Below the pieces are notes generated by a model. That model ran no database searches, had not been told where the DNA came from, and saw only the letters and a program-made list of their open reading frames with translations. A stretch of DNA of 64,000 nucleotides, taken from NCBI GenBank assembly GCA_020091685.1, contig CM034609.1:18830204-18894203 (forward strand), given 5' to 3'. The stretch comes from Lutjanus erythropterus (lineage: Eukaryota > Chordata > Actinopteri > Lutjaniformes > Lutjanidae). Below, one piece after another: positions 1 to 13,800 of the stretch. How positions within the stretch are numbered: the stretch's first letter is position 1; each line of letters begins with the position of its first letter. Made by a program: the position numbers and the translations under genes.

Positions 1-1711
1 AACAAAACCACATAGTAAATAAAGCTGATGAGTCATTGTGGATCAGTGTGGGTGTGGTGTCTGCGCTTGAACTCTCCCCTACTTTCCTTCTAGTCTATTC
101 ACCAACTGTAGCTTTTGATTCTGCACTTGCAACATCGCTGACTCACTGTCTACACCATCTATTTACTCAGCGTCACACACACACACACCTGCTGCATTCC
201 ACTCTGATTAAATGACGGAGGCTGTAAACAGTGGCATGTCCTCTGACCCACATCGCTGCTGCAGAACATAGTCATCTGCTGGTTTAAAGAATAGTCTGAA
301 TAACAGCAACCGGTCTGACAACTAGACGTGCTTTTCCATATCTGCATCACTATTGATTATTTTGACATCTTAATGCATTATATAGCACATATACCTATCA
401 TACCCTATCATTTATTATTCCAATAATGAAATTGTAGTTGAAAAATATTGTTAAAATAATATCTGATTTGATAGATTGTGTTGAAACATTTAATTTGAAT
501 TCTTTGGCAAAATGTTTGATAACAGAAAAGGATTTTTTTTAATGAACTTTACTAAATTAAGTAAACATTTTAAGAGTCAAAACTGCTTTTTGTTTTTGTT
601 GTAATAGTGATGTCAGTTAAATTTGGTTTGTCAGAGCTATTAAATATTGAATTATACACCTTTGCTCACTACATCTTACCGTTTCGTACTCTCAGGTGTG
701 TATAAGCTACATGTTACATGAACTTCTCTTTGAAATACAAAAATGTGCAATTATTTGTGATCTAATCAGTATAGGCCATAAGAAGCAGGTAATTATTTTA
801 AAATATTTCTTTCAATTAATTGTTACCTTTACATGGACAATCACGCTTTCCTCCTATTCCCATTTTTGTCTTGATTTCATTGCATATGTGTATTTTATTA
901 ACTGATTATTAATGCTTTTTATTCTATGTATCTCATTTTGTTCTGCTGTTCATATCACATATTGTTGTTGTCATACTCAATTTTCTACATTTGTGTTTCT
1001 CTTCTTTTTCCTGCTCAAATTAATTTCCTCATCTACCCAGCAGAGGTTGCTGTTGTACTTTTGTTGTGCTTTCTTGCGTTTTCCACACACGAATGAAGCT
1101 TCAGTCATTAACAGATTACTGTTCCTCCATATATACTGAGGAAACATAGAAATGCAACACTTTTTTTTTTGTTTTTGCTCCCATTTTAATGAGTTGAAAG
1201 AAATAAAATATATAAGATTTCCTCTTTTTCACCATATGCACACAAAAAGCTGAGTTAGTGAGCACTTCTCCTTCTCCAGATGTTGATTAAATAGCATGAT
1301 AATTGCACAGGTGTGTCTTGGACTACACATGATAAAAAAACTGTAAAAAGTGCAATTTTATCGTGAGTATTGTGACTTAATTAAACGTGTGATATGTGAC
1401 ATTTTATGTTTTTGTCCTTCATATGGGGTTTACTTACCATAATTGGACTTCTTGTGCCTGGACAATTAGTCTTACTGGCTGATTTTATTTTTTTCTTAAA
1501 CTGACATCTTCTATTATTAGAATGTTCCTCAACTACCCTCAGTAAGAAATAATGTGGTTTTCAAATGTTTTTGTGTTTTGTATGATTATTATAGCTGCAG
1601 GTAACATTAAAAATGATTTAAGAGGTGCTGAATTTAGCTTTCTAACAATTGCAGACATGCTGTTGTATTTATGCAAGCCAGTAATTGTTCTTCCTGTGTC
1701 CCTCTGTCCAG
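1..1711. other. Intron of cpt1 upstream of the first visible exon
   Basis: I searched for the preceding CPT1 exon (GVYPASP-like) and the initiator exon and found neither, so both lie upstream of the window. The stretch is AT-rich with a short CA run near 175-190 and nothing else recognised. Confidence 0.6.
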
Positions 1712-1889
1712 TCTCCACGTGTCGCTCAGTGCTCAGGGTCAGACCATGGTGTCGGCGCTGGTCTTCAGCACTCTGCTTTGGCTCTCCCTCATCCTCGCGC
1801 TCAGATTCTGTCTCAAACTGCTGCTCTCCTACCACCGATGGATGTTTGAGCAGCACGGCCGAGTTTCCAACGTCACCAAAGTCTGGGTG
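1712..1889 (+). CDS. cpt1: cpt1 exon: second transmembrane helix
   Basis: The acceptor ends in CCAG and the donor is GTAAGC. The exon enters in phase 2 (its first base completes a codon) and encodes 59 residues. A hydrophobic run ([18 protein letters not shown]) is followed by [13 protein letters not shown], matching the second outer-membrane helix and the start of the cytosolic domain of CPT1. An in-frame ATG sits inside the exon, but CPT1 homology continues upstream of it, so it is not the start. Confidence 0.92.
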
Positions 1890-4800
1890 GTAAGCCGTGC
1901 CTTTACTTGGGATCACAGCGCCCTCCAGTGGCTGCTTGGCAGAGGTTGCTTGGGGTCATGGACAAATATTTGTGTGTATTGGTAGTTGTAACAGCATGGT
2001 ATTAAGTCCAACACCGTGCAAAGGATGATTTAAGAAGGCAAAATGTGTTAAGTTTGAAATAGCATCTGAACAAACTTTCCTGTTCCATTTCTCTTAGACT
2101 CTTCTGAGGTTGTTATCAAGCAGGAAGCCTCTGCTGTACAGTTATCAAACCTCTTTACCTCACCTTCCTGTTCCTGCCATCAAAGACACACTCAGCAGGG
2201 TGAGTGGACACACATTATCTTCACATACAGACAGCATCTGTGTATATATATATAGTGATCTAAATGAAGGCGTGAAGTAGCAGAACAGAAATTAGTTACT
2301 GTTTAATAATGACAGCAGCAGATTTGGACTGACGCTCTGTTTTCTCTTTGCCTCAGTACCTGCAGTCAGTGCGCCCTCTGTTGTCCGATCCAGACTTTAA
2401 ACGAATGACCGAACTGGCCAATCACTTTGAGTCTAACCTGGGAAACCGCCTGCAACGCTACCTGAAGCTCAAAGCTCTGTGGGCCACCAACTATGTAAGT
2501 GGACTCAGTCTCATGCTGCTGAGCCGAAATGATAAGTCAAACGATCTGTTAGTTGAATTTAGTCTATGATTTGTTTTGACTTTCAGTTTCGTTTGATTGG
2601 ATTTGATTTTTCGATTTAAACATCCTTTTGTTGCACTGATGATTATGCCGTTGCGACAGATTACTAGTTTTATACCCTAACAACTGTCATTTTACACTTT
2701 CAAATTCTTCTTCAAAAGAGAGTCTGTAGTGTATCAAGTGTGATATAACGGCTGGAAACGTTTGCTGTGTCGTCTCTGAAGTATTGTTTTTTTTCTCTGA
2801 ACACACCGGACGCTGCAAGTCGGTGGGGGTGTAGAGAAAAACGAAAATCGCCAATTTTGGCTTTGATTTTGATTATTTAAATTGAAAGCTCATTTCAATC
2901 GATTTCCGATTCAATATTGAACTTGACTTATTTAATATTGCGACACCCCTACTGTTTGGAACTGTCATGTTGTCCATCTTTACAGTATATACAGTCAGTG
3001 GTCCAAACCGTCAGCTTGCTCCATTATCAGTCTATAAAATACTGTAGCAAATCCACCCAGTCTCTTGTCCCGCCTGACTCCTCACAAAGGTTTTAATCTT
3101 TTTGAGCTTGAAAAATTAGCAACTAACAGTCCCAGAGGTTTAAACTAAAGTTAGAAGTCACAGCTGGATGATCAAACTCTATAATGAAAATAACTTTTCA
3201 GTCAGAGTCATACTCAAATGTCTTTTTTTTAGAGCAGAAAAGAAACCAGAAAATATTCACATTTAAGAGAATTTTGACTTTTTTCCTTAACAGTTACTCC
3301 AAATGATCAATTGATTGTCAAAATAGTTGATTAATTTAGTAATCGATTAATCAAATAGTAGATTATTAATCTCTAGATCCAACATGAGTGCATCAGCCAG
3401 GTCTTTCATTACTCTTTGCATTAGAACACACATTGCTGGTGTGTTTAAACAGTGTCATGAAGCTGGCGTGCTCACTGGGTGGTGCATTAAATCACTGATT
3501 GATTAGGTAAAGGTAAACACAACCTTTTATATGCCGTAAGTTTAATAACACAATCTGCAGTCAGAGAGCGCAGACCTCCGCCAAGGCCAAATACTGTGTC
3601 TCGCATTGTTAACCAAAGTGGAAAATAATTTATGTATCCGCATTAAAGTTTAACGGGTTCGTCCTTGTTCAGTGCTACAAGTTTCCAAGTTTCATGAAAA
3701 TTGGGCCAGTAGTTTTGTATATAATCCTGGTGACAAACAAACAAACAAACAAGCAAACAACAAACTGAAATAACCTCATTGGTGGAGGTAAAAAAAAAAA
3801 GAGGAGAGCTTTTTATACTGTTAAGTGTTATTGTTATCCACAGATGAAGCTATTTCTAACACAAGGCTTACACTGGCTCTGGACTGCAACATGTTTTGGC
3901 TAGTTTTTTTGCATTTAATGGATTCCTTTCTTTTTTTTCTTTGAACCAGAACCTTTGATGTAGTCCTGTAGTCCTGTCCTGTAGTCACAGTGTTGTTGCA
4001 CATTCTTCGTAATGATCACAGACTTTGAACAGAGTCCCACATACGACGCATTGCCAACATCTCAGAGCTTCAAAGGAGAAGTTTGTAATAATATGACCCT
4101 AACACATCATCAGAGATAAAGGAAACATTTTGTGTTGAAATACTTGCTTCTTGGACATCAAGCTGCACCAGTGATGTCCTTTTTTTGAAATTGTTGTTCC
4201 GGGCGGCAGTGACCTTTTGTTTAATCATTTCACGTTAATTAGAGTTCATATTAATTTCAAATGTTCATCAAATAAGTTTATGCAAAACTCATTTTTGCAC
4301 GCACAGGTGCTACATATTGCTCCTTTAAAAGAAAGTGATCATTTAAAGCAACAAGCTGTGGCATTATAATAAATTAAATCACTTTTTTTCTGCTCTGTTG
4401 GTGACTGAAATACAAAAAAAGTGATAAGGAGGCAAATATATTACCTTTTTGCTGTTTGTTTCATATGAACAGAAGTAAAACTTTGGTTTTGGTTGCAGGT
4501 GAGCGACTGGTGGGAGGAATACATCTACCTGAGGAGCCGAAGTCCCATAATGGTCAACAGTAACTACTATGGCATGGTAACTAACAAAAATCGAAATCTT
4601 TATCTTTTTGCAGCTTTTGCAATAAAGTTAATGGAAGCTTCTCGCCTTATTTTTCTTTACATCAGTTGCATCTTGCATTTGTTTGTTCTTATGTCTTCAA
4701 AAGTACAAATCATAAGAGGCTATTTTCGTTTTCTCGCTGATCCTGTCCTGTGTGCTTGCTTTCCAGGATTTCCTGTACGTGACTCCCACTCCGGTGCAGG

Positions 4801-7800
4801 CGGCCAGGGCCGGCAACACCATCACTGCCCTGCTGCTGTACCGACGCAAGGTCAACCGAGAGGAACTCAAACCGGTAAGACCACATACACTTCTGTTGAG
4901 CAGAGATTTATGAATAGGAAGGCATGTTGTCAAGGGGTCAGACATGAGACGGTGAAGAGATAAAATCTCTGCTACCCAAACAATACTACTATCAGTTGAT
5001 GTCTGTAGTGAAAATGTTTTTGGAGCGTGTGAAGGAGGACAATAGGTGAAATCAATCAGTAAGGAGTTACACGCTTCACAGAGCGAGGAGAAAATATTTT
5101 TATGCCTGTATAAAATATCTTGGTTGCTGCACATCTTGAAAATAGGATACAACACGCTCAAATTTCTGTTAAAGCTTAGTGACTGGGGGCCAAATCTTTA
5201 CTGTTGATCACCTCAAAAAAAAAAAAAACACTAGGACAGCTGTCCCATTTTAACTGTTTAATGTCACACAGATGTTTTGGGCCAGACACACTTCTTCAGC
5301 GTGTGTAATGACAATTTCAAAATAATGTACACAGGAAAGAGTTAATTATAGATGACCTCAGCCAGCACAATAAATACATCGCAACAGGGGGAGCCACAAT
5401 CGTTCAGGCACAGAATCATGCACCATGTATTTAGCAGTGTACCTGTCCTTAAGTTCGCACTACTGATCTGAGATAGACAAACCAGACAAACATATTGCCA
5501 ATTAACTAGGGATGCCGCGATTTTTGAAAAAATCGATTTAAATCGATTTTTTTAAATACGATTCGAATCGATTTAATTAAACCATGAATCGCGATGTGGC
5601 CTCCAGGCCAGCAGAGGGCGCACTCGAGTTAAACTACGTTCTTGTTCAACGTCACTATATGCGGCGCTACGTGTGACGTATTAGCGCCGCTCCAGCTACA
5701 ACAGGAAGTCGGGGTGCGCAGCGTGCCTATGCAGGTCACAAACAAACAGTGCAGCAGCCAGTGAGCAGAGAGCTCCGCAGAGAATACGCAGCGAGTCTAT
5801 TTTCAAAATAAAACACCCCGTGCAGACTCGCGATCATAAAGACAGACAGAAAATAAACAATTTAACTACGTGTCTGCTTATCCATGGTAGAAGCACAAAG
5901 AGCAAGCAAAGAGGACTTAATCAACAAAATCAGAGCAAGTAAACATAATCAGATGGGCAAAACGCTCCGCTGCTGAAACGCTTCTGAAACGCTGCTGGTG
6001 TAAATTGAAGTCGTGTGCATGACGGAGCAAAACCGCGGCGCAGCCGTTCCGCGGCGCAGGCGCACCTGGTGTAAATCCCATGGCGGGGGTCAAACTCGAA
6101 AGCGAGGTTGAAATTGCGGAGGCACCGAGCAATTTCAAGTCCGAGGTGTGGAAACATTTTGGCTTCCCAAAGACAGTAAATGAAAAAGGAGAAAAGATAA
6201 TAGACAAGACAAACACAATATGCAAACTATGTATTGAAAAGAGCATAAGAGAAAACACTACAGTATTGTTAAAAAGGAAAAGGCTGGAGAAATAAGAGAG
6301 AAATGTAAGAGAAATAATAAAGATAAGAAAATCAGTCATTTGCCTGTAAATTAATTTTGTGTTGTACATGATTCGAATCGTGATTCGAATTGTATCGTGA
6401 ACCCTGAATCGTGATTCGAATTGTATCGTGAGTTGAGTGAATCGTGGCATGCCTACAATTAACACTTGTCAGCTTCTGCAGTTTGCCATGTGGTAATCAA
6501 CAAAGTGAAAAATGTTAGAAAACAAAATATAAATTGAGAACGCAGTTACATTTTCATGTAATCTCTCGTTTCAACATGCAAAAATGTCAGAAAGTTTACC
6601 TTAGCATCCACGAAAAACAAATAATATAGATTCTTTTTATTTTTTTAAAGGACCAGTGTGTAGGATTTAATTCCATCTAGCCGTGACCTTGCACTATGCA
6701 ACCACCTCGTGTCACTCTCAGCTTGTAGGAAAACCTATGGTGGCTGCGAGACACACTCACCGCATTATCTGACCTCTACATTTTTACAGATTTTTAAATA
6801 TAATGTTGACACCAAACATATGGCCAATGGATTAGAGAGGTTATGTGTCATATCCATCTTGAAAAAATTAGATATACTATTAGGAGGTCTACCAGTAAAT
6901 TTTATGTTACCTGGCGGCCATTTATTTCCTTTGTAGAAGATATGGCAGCTGCCAATATCTCCATGTAACCCAACTGTATGTGTACCTGTTATTTTTATTT
7001 ATTAATTAATTTCACTTCTTTTCCTTCTTTGACAGTTGGTCTTTATTTATGCATATTTGAAACTATAAACACGTATGTTCACTTAATTTCCTTGGAAAGG
7101 AAGGAACTTGTTTAACTGTTCTGTATTCAAATTGTTGAAAATTGTTTTTTTCTTATACATTTGAAAATAAAAAAAGACCTTGATCAAAAAAAAGACACAT
7201 TCACCAGTGTTTGGTTTGTCCGTGGGCTACTATAGAAACAAACAAACTCCAAGGAAGATATCTTGCCCTCTGTGGATATAAAGCACTCTTGATGATTATA
7301 CACCAATAAAATATACTCCTATTATATTCAGTTTTTGCCATTTTCTGCAAATAAACCCCTGTAAGTCTTACACACTGGAGCTGGACAGTATAAGAAACAA
7401 AAACAAAATACATGTTAAATAGGTCATGCATAGTACAACTGTCTGTATTCTAGTTCATAAAAGAATACTGGCAGAATGAAATCATTAAATTGAGAGAATA
7501 CAATATTGTTGTTTACAATAAACAATAAATATTAATAATCGGTGTATGTGTCTCTGTGTCAGAGTCGTGTTCCAGGTACTGTCATCCCTCTGTGTGCCGC
7601 TCAGTGTGAGAGGATGTTCAACACAACACGCACACCAGGAGCAGAGACCGGTAACACACACACACACGCACACACACACTTCATTTGGAGACATTACAGC
7701 TGTGCGTCTTGAGTCTGAAATGTAGCTCCGGTAAAAGCCATCCACACAGCAGCTGCACAGAGTTATACAAGGATACATAGATGATAGATCGTTTTATTAA

Positions 7801-10800
7801 GTGTAAGCTTGGCACGCTGGTCTAAAATAATCCTCTGTTCTCCACAGATGTGCTCCAGCACTGGCAGGATAGTGAGTTTGTGGCAGTCTACCACAAGGGC
7901 CGGTATTTCCGTCTGTGGGTGTACCGGGCAGGCCGCCTGCTGTCTCCCAGGGAGATTGAGTATCAGATCCAGAGGATCCTGGATGACCCGTCACCTCCAC
8001 AACCTGGAGAGGAGAAACTGGGAGCTCTCACTGCTGGAGACAGGTCAGTACAACATGCCGTGGCTATGCTCTGGTGTCATGCTTACTAGGATCTTTTTGT
8101 TCATTTTGTTTGTAGTCACATTGTCTCTCTTTGCATTTTGCACTCTTTATTCAGTAGTAACAGCTGAGTGTATGTCTCGCTCTTGGGTTAGTTTAACATT
8201 ATTGGTCCTTATCAAATGTTAACAAACAGCTTCCTCAGGAGTCCCAGCATGGAAACTAAGTAATGTACTATCATGGGCCACTGTAGACAGCATCAGCAGC
8301 AGCAAAACATATTTTAGCCACTCAAACCAATATTACTTTTTTTTAGATGGTGCTCTTTTGTGTTCATAATATTTTCACAGCTTTACTTTGCCATGACTTT
8401 GTGAGCAACTTATCCAACAGGTAGTTAGTAGGAGTGGTTTGTCTGGCTGGTACAAAGAGGAAAGGATAGGAAAGAGAGGAAAAAATGCCAACACTTTTCA
8501 GCGAAGGCCACTGAGCCTTAAGAAAACCACTTTTCAGTGAGGCTTATTGAAAAAAGGCTTTAATTTTCTTGGTCAGGCAGTGTAGAATTGGTATTTTTTT
8601 TTGCAAAACACAAAAGGAAAACAGATGTGCATATGTTTTTTTTAAGTTTTAAGTTAAGCAAAAAAGGGATTTTTCTTCTACTTAAGGCATTTTGGATGAA
8701 AGAGAAAGAGATTGGATCTGTACTGTCAGTTATGTTCAAACCTTCTGTGCTCCATCATCTTCTGATCTCTAGTTTCTCTCTTTTGCTGACACTTTTATTG
8801 CCTTGTCAGAAACCACATAAAACTCACCAAAACTGTTCTGAAAAATGACTGAACATATTCAGAAAAAACGCGTGTTTTCTCCAGCCGTTGTTAAGAAACA
8901 AGCCAAAGAAGACTGGCTGGCTGGTGTCAGCTTTGAATTGTACAGAACATTTAGCAATAGAAATGGGGTCTGTTTTAATTTAATTCGCACTAGTTTCTGC
9001 TCTGTGAAGTGATCCAGTTTCTTTCATTTTTGATTTTTAATTGTGGACACAAACACAGTCCACCAACATCAACTGACACAGACAAACTTCTTACCACTAA
9101 ACTGAAGTTCAGCTGCATGTGACCTTACACATAATACCAACAACAATGATAATGATAATAATGATAAAGAAAGTTCTGGTGTCGGCATAGTATCTGTATC
9201 ACAGATATTTTTTTTATTTGATTTAATTATCTGAAAAGAAAAGCAGAAAAGCTTCTCATTTGCCAAGTTGGAATCACTAAATGTTTTTGCAAGAAAAATG
9301 GAAATTATCAAACTAGTTTTGATCCAGCCTCTTAGAGAATTGTAATTTGCTAAAATCCAAATGATATCCAACCTTACTCAGTCTGATGTGTAAGCTGGAG
9401 TTTGTGCCTGTCTCAGGGGAGCTTAAGGCCAAACGCTTGAATATTTTATGAAGTTGGGATGTTGTTTGTGCTCCACTTCTACATTATGACTTTCTCTAAT
9501 CTCCATCATCACTTTATATAAGATCGCATTACGCAAAAGCTAATTACAAAAATGGAGGCCTATCTCACTGGCTACAGTTACGCTGTATGTGCATTATGTT
9601 CCACTTGCTGGTATAGGTTACCAAATTGTGGTGATATCGGCTGTTGAGATGTGTGCCTTCTCTCAGATGCTGGACTGACTGCACTCGGTTTATGCCTGAT
9701 TGAATGTAAGAAGAGGGCGTGAAAAGTGAAATTTGCACTTTAAATCTTAAGTTTTTGGCTTTTTTTTTTGGAAGAGTAGCTAAAAAATAAAGCCACATCT
9801 ATGGTTCTTAGTTTAAGGCCAAGTTCTTGACATCACTGACCTTCTCCACTTTCCCACAAAGAGAGACCCCCCTGGGGAATGTGGGCTGAAACTTTTTCAT
9901 TTATGAAAGGGGGCCTTCCAGAACAAGATTGCGAACCACTGACATATTTCAACTTTGTACGCCAATTTTCATTATTAAATATTCCCACACACCAAGTTGT
10001 TAATGCCTGGAGGGAAGATATACAGGAGGACTTGCCCTCCGAGGACTGGGAAGAAGTGTGTGCTGAAGCACAAACACAAACTACCAAACTTAAGCCTTAA
10101 AGTACTTCAATATACCTGGCTAATGAGGACACATGTGACGCCAGAAAAGCTTAATAAGTATAATGGTGCCATCCCAGACTTGTGTATCAGGTGTGGAGAG
10201 GAGAAGGGGACGTTCTTCCATTGTGTCTGGAAATACAATAAAGTTTTCTCTTTTCTCTTATACTCTGTACTTTCAACTAAGTGCTGCTCTAAGTTATCTC
10301 ATAAATACCTGACTTGCAAGGAAAGACAAGTTGAATGCCAGACAATAATTTAGTTGCCCTTGACGTTTCCTTTGATGTGAGAGCACTCTTATTTCTGTAC
10401 ATCATTGGAAGCATTTTTGAAAACCCAATAAAGATAATGTTGGGGAAAAAAAAGATACATGCGTATGAGCAGTATTTAAGTCTCCTCAAGTTGCTAGTCA
10501 AACTTTGTCCTTTGTGCTGCTGAAATGGAAGTAAGAGGTCAGAAGAAAAGACACAAACAGGAAGGTGACGTAGTAAGAAACAGAGAAAATTAAGCCAAAG
10601 GCCTGAAGGAGAACTGCACTCAGAAAACAAATGAGTGAAAAGTTTCTGTGACTGGAAGCCTAGAACAAGAAAATGACACCGTGTGTGTGTTTGGAGGCTA
10701 AGTGTGTTTGTGCAGTTGGACAGGGTAGATAAGAAAGCAGTTACACTGTTTGCCTGAGCATTCTGAAAGTTCATTTGAAACTAATTGCATAAATGTATTT

Positions 10801-13800
10801 GATACTTAAATTTATGTCTTTACTTACTGACACACCACATCCTGTTACTTTGAAGTTCTGTGTGTCTTGATAATGAAAAATTTCTCAGCAGGAACCAGTG
10901 AACTTGAGAAAGTGTGGTGCCATGTGTGAAATACAAGCAGAACATTTCTGTTTTTAAATCTCAGTATTGCATTTTCAAAGTCACGACTTAACTAGTTTAT
11001 AAAGTAAAAACCGGCTAACGTTTGCTGCGTCCAGCATCCCAAATGGGAGAATTTACATTTTCAAACAGTTTGAAGTCTTGGGCAGTGGGAAGTTGTGATG
11101 TTGTGTAATCACTGTTTTATTTCACATTTTATAGAACAATGTAAAAGAGATTCATGCAGATTTGTTGCTTGCATAATAAGAAATAAGAAAGAAATAGATA
11201 TTGGTCAGCTTAACCACCAGGCTTTCATGTCTGTTCTGCTCACTTATATATTTTTAATCTTAAATTAACAAGACTGCGGTTCCTATCTTATGCCCAGTGC
11301 AAAGTAGCGCACAGCGTCACTGTCGTGGCTTGTTTCCAACTGACGCAGTTGTCATTTTCATGCCCAGCACCCACAGTGTGTAAGTAGCAAATGTACTTGC
11401 GCCCATCCGCGCGGCCATGAGTGTGTCGGTCATAAAATCAGTTGTTGTCTGGCACATTGTTGGCGCATTGCTATCTCAAGTCATCAGAAAGTGATTGTGC
11501 CGTTGACCCAAAAACACCTGGTCTGAAGTCAGTAGTGGAGTATTTTCCTGCTATTTAAATGATGCATTGTATTTAAGGAAAGCTGAGCCGCCCCAGCATA
11601 CACAAGCACGTACACCAAAGGAATATGTGACTCATTACAAAGCTTTATTGTCTAAAATAAACATCAGTGAAATTGTTTCCACTCTTCGAAACTTTGGTAA
11701 AGGTCTTTTTGTTTTCATCTTTTTTATAGCATCAGCTTATTTTTTTTTCCTTTTAATGACCTAGATTTATACACACTCCCCTCAGGGGGCACCAGAGGGG
11801 ACTGAAAGCATCCTCTCTAATCATGAAATTATCTTCCAAATAATGATGAGCAACGTGAGGTGATTTCTTTATCGTGTGTTATATTTATTTTTGAATGTTT
11901 TCTGTAACACTGTACCTTAATGAGCATGCAGATCGGCACCAAAACATATTCATTAAATGTCATAAGTTTTGCAGATATTTAGTCTGCATTTGAATGGTTT
12001 GACTCAGAATGTTTTAAAAAGAACTTGACTGTGTTTCCCTCCGAGAGTTTCAGTGCAGATGTTCTTGTGTGCTTAAAAGCTTACGTCTTTTTTGGACTTT
12101 TCATGACAGTTTGCAGGCGTCACTGCAGTTGATTAAAGCGTCGTGTTAGTTTAGATTTGTAACATTTCAAGGGCTCTTAGATTGTCTTGCCAGTTGGATT
12201 GGAACATTGTTAATGAAAGTGTGACAAAGGGAGGATGCAGTGTTGTTACCAGTTATGCCAAATAAATGGACTGATGTTCAGTTGAATGTATCATCTTGAC
12301 GTTAAAAGGCCATCTGCTGTTTCCTTTTACGAACTCTCTGTGCTTGTGAGACTCCTTTTGCATCCTGTGCTGTTTTGGGAAGTGAAGACATTTATTTCTT
12401 ATGAACACAGGGGCCTGAGCAATGGAACAAGTGATGCAGCAGAATATCACAATATATTTGAGCAAATAACTTAATATTGCAACAGTATTTTAGGGATGAC
12501 TATTGGTTCTTTCACAAAATATTAACCCAATGATATTTTTTGGTAAATAATCACCAGTAATGTGGATATATGAGTAAAGGTCAATAATGGAACTGCAAAA
12601 ACAGTCTGAAAATTACATCACTTCTCTGAAATGCATCCTTTAAAACCAGGAAAAGTAACATTAATGCCATATCACAATATATTGTTATCCAAAATCTAGT
12701 ATCTGGTCTTATATCACGATACAGTATAATGTTGATATATTTTCCAGTCCTAATTTGAGCTAGACCAGGGCAAAATTTTTGCTGCACACACATGATAGAT
12801 AGTGATTTGTTATGAGTTGTTGTTTAATTTGGTGTGTATCTGACCCACCATCATCATTCCCATCATCTTCTCCCACTAAAATGGTGCAGTTGACCAACAG
12901 GGGCTGGTAGTGAGATGAGGCAACAAAATCCAAAATGTTTGTACAGAAATGCATTTTATCTTTATGGATTGTGTTGATGCCAAATTGACAAGAATACTGT
13001 CAACATATGATGCCTTTTATTTTGTGTTTCTAGAATAATGTGCTTTTACAGACTCCAGAGACATTGTTAATATTTCATATTTTTTAAATGGAGTTTGGTG
13101 TAATTATTTCCCTTGGAGACTGCAGGGGGGTTTAGTTCATTTCAAGCCGCTAATATGTTTATTTTTTAACATTTTGTCACAACTACAGAAACACCAGGTA
13201 ACTGCTAAAATATTATAAGTTTGTCTGAAATTGACTGCTGTTAGGTATTGATTTGAGTAATGGTGTAATTATGTTTGTATTGATTACTGACAGCGGCTCT
13301 CTCGATGGTACTTAGTTTCTAATGACAGTAAATTATTATCCTTTTTGTGCATTTATCTGCCACTCACTGCTGAAAGTACAGAATACAGTGGGAAAACTAA
13401 GATTTTTATATATTATAGTACAATATAAACTGAGCGTTAAAGTGAAAGAGCAGCTTTATTGATGATTGAAGGCTCTACTTTGCCAGAAGTGGCAGATCCA
13501 GGTGTTGAAATTTTATAATAATGTCATACTCGATTTGTGATCGATTACACATTCGTGTGTGCAACGTATATGGAACAATGATTATATTATATATTTATCA
13601 TGAGTCTGAAGTGTTTCTCTGTTTGTGTGTGTCACCCCCTCCCAGGATTCCTTGGTCTCAGGTGAGGAAGCAGTACTTCAGCTCTGGCGTCAACAAGCGG
13701 TCACTAGATGCCATCGAGAGGGCGGCCTTCTTCGTAACCTTGGACGATGAAGAGCAAGGCATGAGGGGGGAGGACCCGGTGGGAAACTTGGATCGCTACG

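Larger units (their letters stand above)
8044..13645. other. 5.6 kb cpt1 intron
   Basis: It contains an L1 relic (about 9.88-10.26 kb), a GC-richer dispersed repeat (11.28-11.53 kb) and an AT-rich repeat with ATATCACAATATAT motifs (12.44-12.76 kb). No further exons are seen on either strand. Confidence 0.6.

Noticed and set aside
1552-1893. Alternative-frame ORFs over the first visible cpt1 exon, with an internal ATG as start
   Set aside because: CPT1 homology needs upstream residues, and the exon has a clear acceptor in phase 2. The ORFs are shadows.
5917-6465. A 182-residue minus-strand ORF
   Set aside because: It is antisense to the hAT element and its BED ORF and shows no protein signature.
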